Assembly: GCA_003561665.1 (NCBI GenBank)
Contig: PWVY01000038.1
Coordinates: forward strand, 1 to 7,707
Direction of reading: 5' to 3'
From: Thermoplasmata archaeon
Lineage (GTDB): Archaea > Thermoplasmatota > SW-10-69-26
DNA: 7,707 nucleotides
The notes under the pieces are model-generated. The model was not told where the DNA came from. It ran no database searches and worked only from the letters and a program-made list of their open reading frames with translations. The first letter of the stretch is position 1; each line of letters starts with the position of its first letter. A program made the position numbers and the translations under genes. Of this stretch, positions 5,754 to 7,707 are shown piece by piece.

Positions 5754-5763
5754 GGGAATATGT
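5754..5763. promoter_or_regulatory. Possible TATA-like element between two divergent membrane genes
   Basis: GGGAATATGT is the only AT-rich patch between the small membrane gene on the minus strand and the nuclease-like gene on the plus strand. On the plus strand it lies about 28 bases before an in-frame TTG at 5788; on the minus strand it is about 46 bases from the ATG at 5712. A weak candidate promoter for either gene. Confidence 0.25.
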
Positions 5764-5847
5764 ACGGGCCCAGCACGCTCAGAGACCTTGGAGACGGAGC
5801 GGGGCGGGCACCGCAACCCCCATGGCCCCAAGCCCGAATGGCCCCCC

Positions 5848-6303
5848 GTGGAACCCGGCTGGATCATCCTCGCCCTCATGGCGGGCCTCGCCCTCACCCT
5901 CATCGCATGGGGCCTCCTCAACGACCCCCAACCCACGCCTGAGGCCCCCAGTAAACAACGCCGACTGCAAGCCCAAGACGGCACATGGGTAGCAAGCCAC
6001 GGCGAACGCCTCATCGCCAACTACCTCAGCGCCCACAACATCCCCTACCGATACGAACCCGAGATGGCCGACGGCCTCACCCCCGACTTCCACATCGAGA
6101 ACACCAACACCATCATCGAATACTGGGGACTGGCCAGCCAACCCACCTACGAAGCCCGCATGATCGAGAAACTCGAACAATACGAACACCACGACCTCGA
6201 CGTCATCAGCCTCTTCCCCGCCAACGTGCACGAGATGGAAACCCGCCTCGAAGAAGAACTCACCAAACGCGGCCTCCCCCACGACGAACCCCCCGCCCCT
6301 TAA
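5848..6303 (+). CDS. Membrane-anchored PD-(D/E)XK-like (restriction-endonuclease fold) protein
   Basis: A 151-residue protein of unknown role. Residues 4-24 form one membrane helix (WIILALMAGLALTLIAWGLL), followed by a Pro-rich linker (27-34). The soluble domain matches the core of PD-(D/E)XK nuclease-fold proteins: SHGERLIANYL with E53 in the first helix, TPDFHI with D80, then IIEYWG with E91 and W93, followed by Y101, K108 and Y112 in the next helix, and a closing strand DVISLFP. The usual ExK lysine is not directly after E91; K108 may take its place, as it can in some branches of the fold. Start choice is uncertain: GTG 5848 keeps the membrane helix whole, ATG 5878 would cut it, and TTG 5788 has a TATA-like patch 28 bases upstream. 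The open frame further upstream is antisense to the small membrane gene and is not credited. A second membrane gene follows after 27 bases, so the two may form an operon. Confidence 0.72.
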   Translation: MEPGWIILALMAGLALTLIAWGLLNDPQPTPEAPSKQRRLQAQDGTWVASHGERLIANYLSAHNIPYRYEPEMADGLTPDFHIENTNTIIEYWGLASQPTYEARMIEKLEQYEHHDLDVISLFPANVHEMETRLEEELTKRGLPHDEPPAP

Positions 6304-6330
6304 GGCAACCCGCCCTCTTCCCTGAACCCC

Positions 6331-6828
6331 GTGACGCACGACCACGACGAGACCATGATCGGGCCCGTCGACCTCAAAGGCCAACTCCTCGGAGCAGGCC
6401 CCCACGCCCTCGTCATCCACGACGACGAGATCACCCTCACCAAGCTCCCCGGACGAGCACGCCTCTGGCTCATCGTCCTCCCCACCGTCTTCATCGCCTG
6501 GAACCTCCAACCCCACATCCCCGACCCCCTCCCCCCCACCCTCACCTACATCCTCATCGTCCTCGCCGCCTTCTACGCCGGCGACCGATGGAGCCACCAC
6601 GCCACCCAACAACGCCTCAACGAACTCACCCCCCAAGACGCAACCGAACAAGCCACCACCCGCATCCACCTCCCCCAACTCGAACACGCCCACACCCAAC
6701 AACCCCTCTTCGGAGACATCGACCTCACCCTCCAAACCCCCACCGAAACCCACCAAATCGCGCTCACCCACGACCAACACGCCCAACTCGAACCCCACCT
6801 TGAACCCTACACCACCCCCGAACCCTAA
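6331..6828 (+). CDS. Two-helix membrane protein with soluble flanks, unknown function
   Basis: A 165-residue protein I do not recognise. Residues 1-44 are hydrophilic and end in a possible strand pair (HALVIHDDEITLTKLPG) loosely like the start of bacterial PH-type membrane domains, though that is only a resemblance. Two membrane helices follow, at about 45-60 (LWLIVLPTVFIAWNLQ) and 70-84 (TLTYILIVLAAFYAG), joined by a short Pro-rich loop. The remaining 80 residues are rich in Gln, His and Thr and end with strand-like IDLTLQTPTETHQIAL, so both ends are on the same side of the membrane, probably the cytoplasm. Start: GTG at 6331 has a CTTAAG about 28 bases before it, overlapping the previous stop; ATG at 6355 would remove eight residues and is equally possible. 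The strong C/A-ending codon habit matches real neighbouring genes and supports this frame. It lies between the nuclease-like gene and serS on the same strand. Confidence 0.68.
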   Translation: MTHDHDETMIGPVDLKGQLLGAGPHALVIHDDEITLTKLPGRARLWLIVLPTVFIAWNLQPHIPDPLPPTLTYILIVLAAFYAGDRWSHHATQQRLNELTPQDATEQATTRIHLPQLEHAHTQQPLFGDIDLTLQTPTETHQIALTHDQHAQLEPHLEPYTTPEP

Positions 6829-6855
6829 ACGACGACCCCACCCGCTCCCGCAAAC

Positions 6856-6861
6856 CCTTAA
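6856..6861 (+). promoter_or_regulatory. Weak TATA-like element before serS
   Basis: CCTTAA is centred about 27 bases before the serS ATG, within an otherwise C-rich 57-base gap. The position fits a leaderless start, but the match is poor. Confidence 0.3.
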
Positions 6862-6885
6862 CCCCCAGCCCCCTTCCGCGACCCG

Positions 6886-7707
6886 ATGCTCGACATCCGA
6901 CGGATCCGCGAAGCCTACGACGAGGTCAAAGAGAACCTCCAACGGCGCAAGGATCCCGAACTGATCACACGGCTCAACACCGTCAAAAACGCTGACGAAA
7001 CCTGGCGCGATGGCCTCCAAGAACTCGAAAACCTACGCCACGAACGCAACCAACTCGGCGAACGCATCGGCGAGCTCAAACGCGAAGGCAACGACGCGAA
7101 AACCGAACAACAACGCGCCGCTGAGGTCAGCCAACGCATCGAAACCCTCGAACAACGCGTCGACGAAGCAAAAACCACCCGCGATGAAGGCCTCATGCGC
7201 CTACCCAACCTCCTCCACGAAACCGTCCCCTACGGGGAAGACGACACCGACAACGAAACCGTACACACCTGGGGCAACCCGAAACCCCCCCAACACGACC
7301 TGCTCCCTCACGGGGACCTCATCGAGCAACAAGGCCTCGCCGACTTCGACCGCGCCTCGAAAACCAGCGGCGCCGGGTTCGTGTACCTCAAAGGCGACCT
7401 CCTACGCCTCAACGAAGCCCTCAAACGCTTCGCGCTCGACCACCTCACCGAGCAAGGCTACACCCCGATCCAAACCCCCCTCATGATGCGCCGGGAACCC
7501 TACGAAGGCGTCACCGACCTCTCCGACTTCGAGGACGTCATGTACAAGATCAAAGACCACGACGCCTACCTCATCGCCACCAGCGAACACCCGCTTGGCG
7601 CCATGTACATGGACGAGATCATCGACGAAGACACCCTCCCCATCCGACTCGCCGGCCTCTCCTCCTGCTTCCGACGCGAGATCGGCAGCCACGGCATCGA
7701 CACGAAA
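6886..7707 (+). CDS. serS: Seryl-tRNA synthetase, N-terminal 274 residues (runs off window)
   Basis: Class II aminoacyl-tRNA synthetase that charges tRNA-Ser (and tRNA-Sec where present) with serine in the cytoplasm. The opening MLDIRRIREAYDEVKENL starts exactly where SerRS proteins start, fixing the ATG at 6886. Residues 1 to about 105 form the long two-helix coiled-coil arm that grips the tRNA variable loop, rich in Glu, Arg and Gln, ending at LMRLPNLLHETVPYG. The catalytic domain then begins: the motif 1 region (LKRFALDHLTEQGYTPIQTP, about 180-199), TSEHPLGAMYMDEI (about 231-244), and motif 2 with FRREIGSHG at 262-270. Motif 3 lies beyond the window, about 140-180 residues more being expected. 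It is the common type of SerRS, not the rare methanogen type, which lacks this coiled-coil start. Codons end mainly in C or A. It follows the unknown membrane gene after 57 C-rich bases. Confidence 0.96.
   Translation, partial: MLDIRRIREAYDEVKENLQRRKDPELITRLNTVKNADETWRDGLQELENLRHERNQLGERIGELKREGNDAKTEQQRAAEVSQRIETLEQRVDEAKTTRDEGLMRLPNLLHETVPYGEDDTDNETVHTWGNPKPPQHDLLPHGDLIEQQGLADFDRASKTSGAGFVYLKGDLLRLNEALKRFALDHLTEQGYTPIQTPLMMRREPYEGVTDLSDFEDVMYKIKDHDAYLIATSEHPLGAMYMDEIIDEDTLPIRLAGLSSCFRREIGSHGIDTK

Noticed and set aside
5572..5847. N-terminal extension of the membrane nuclease-like protein back to the ATG at 5572
   Set aside because: It is antisense to the small two-helix membrane gene, is low-complexity and charged, and lies before a natural membrane-anchor start.
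5779..7020. 413-codon open frame on the minus strand
   Set aside because: It runs antisense through three plus-strand genes with the same Val/Gly/Asp/Glu-rich composition and has no domain; a shadow.
1..7707. CRISPR array, tRNA, rRNA or insertion sequence
   Set aside because: No regularly spaced repeats, cloverleaf-like segment, rRNA-like stretch or transposase was seen on either strand.

Overview
This window reads as a gene-dense piece of a high-GC archaeal chromosome. The archaeal signs are a Pcc1 (KEOPS) gene overlapping the end of a DHH/RecJ-like gene, a TATA box about 27 bases upstream of an ATG in the pattern of leaderless archaeal transcripts, and an archaeal-style RelE toxin with a short ribbon-helix-helix-like antitoxin. 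Most genes use codons ending in C or A almost exclusively. I cannot name the lineage below Archaea; a euryarchaeal, aerobic or microaerobic cell is a reasonable guess because of the aconitase, hemerythrin-like protein and a secreted lipoprotein.

Layout, left to right. (1) 1-425: the end of a DHH/DHHA1 phosphoesterase and pcc1, overlapping by four bases, a housekeeping pair. (2) 426-1098: a stretch of visibly different composition holding a RelE-type toxin and its antitoxin on the minus strand, preceded by a non-coding patch with two inverted repeats. It looks inserted between pcc1 and the aconitase gene. (3) 1180-3675: an Aquifex-type aconitase followed 12 bases later by a hemerythrin HHE protein, probably one transcript. 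(4) 3710-4099: a stand-alone CheY-like receiver protein, ending only five bases from a convergent gene. (5) 4105-5712, minus strand: a lipoprotein with LVIVD-type beta-propeller repeats behind a clear TATA promoter, and upstream of it a tiny two-helix membrane protein. (6) 5848-6828: two uncharacterised membrane proteins, the first carrying a PD-(D/E)XK-like domain behind one membrane helix. (7) 6886-7707: the first 274 codons of seryl-tRNA synthetase, running off the window.

The points most worth a second look are the aconitase with serine in place of the first Fe-S cluster cysteine, the membrane-anchored nuclease-like domain, the abrupt change of codon habit inside the LVIVD lipoprotein gene, and the toxin-antitoxin island whose edges seem to reach the pcc1 tail and the aconitase start. 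I see no CRISPR array, tRNA, rRNA or insertion sequence, and no complete new multi-gene system that can be demonstrated from this sequence alone.
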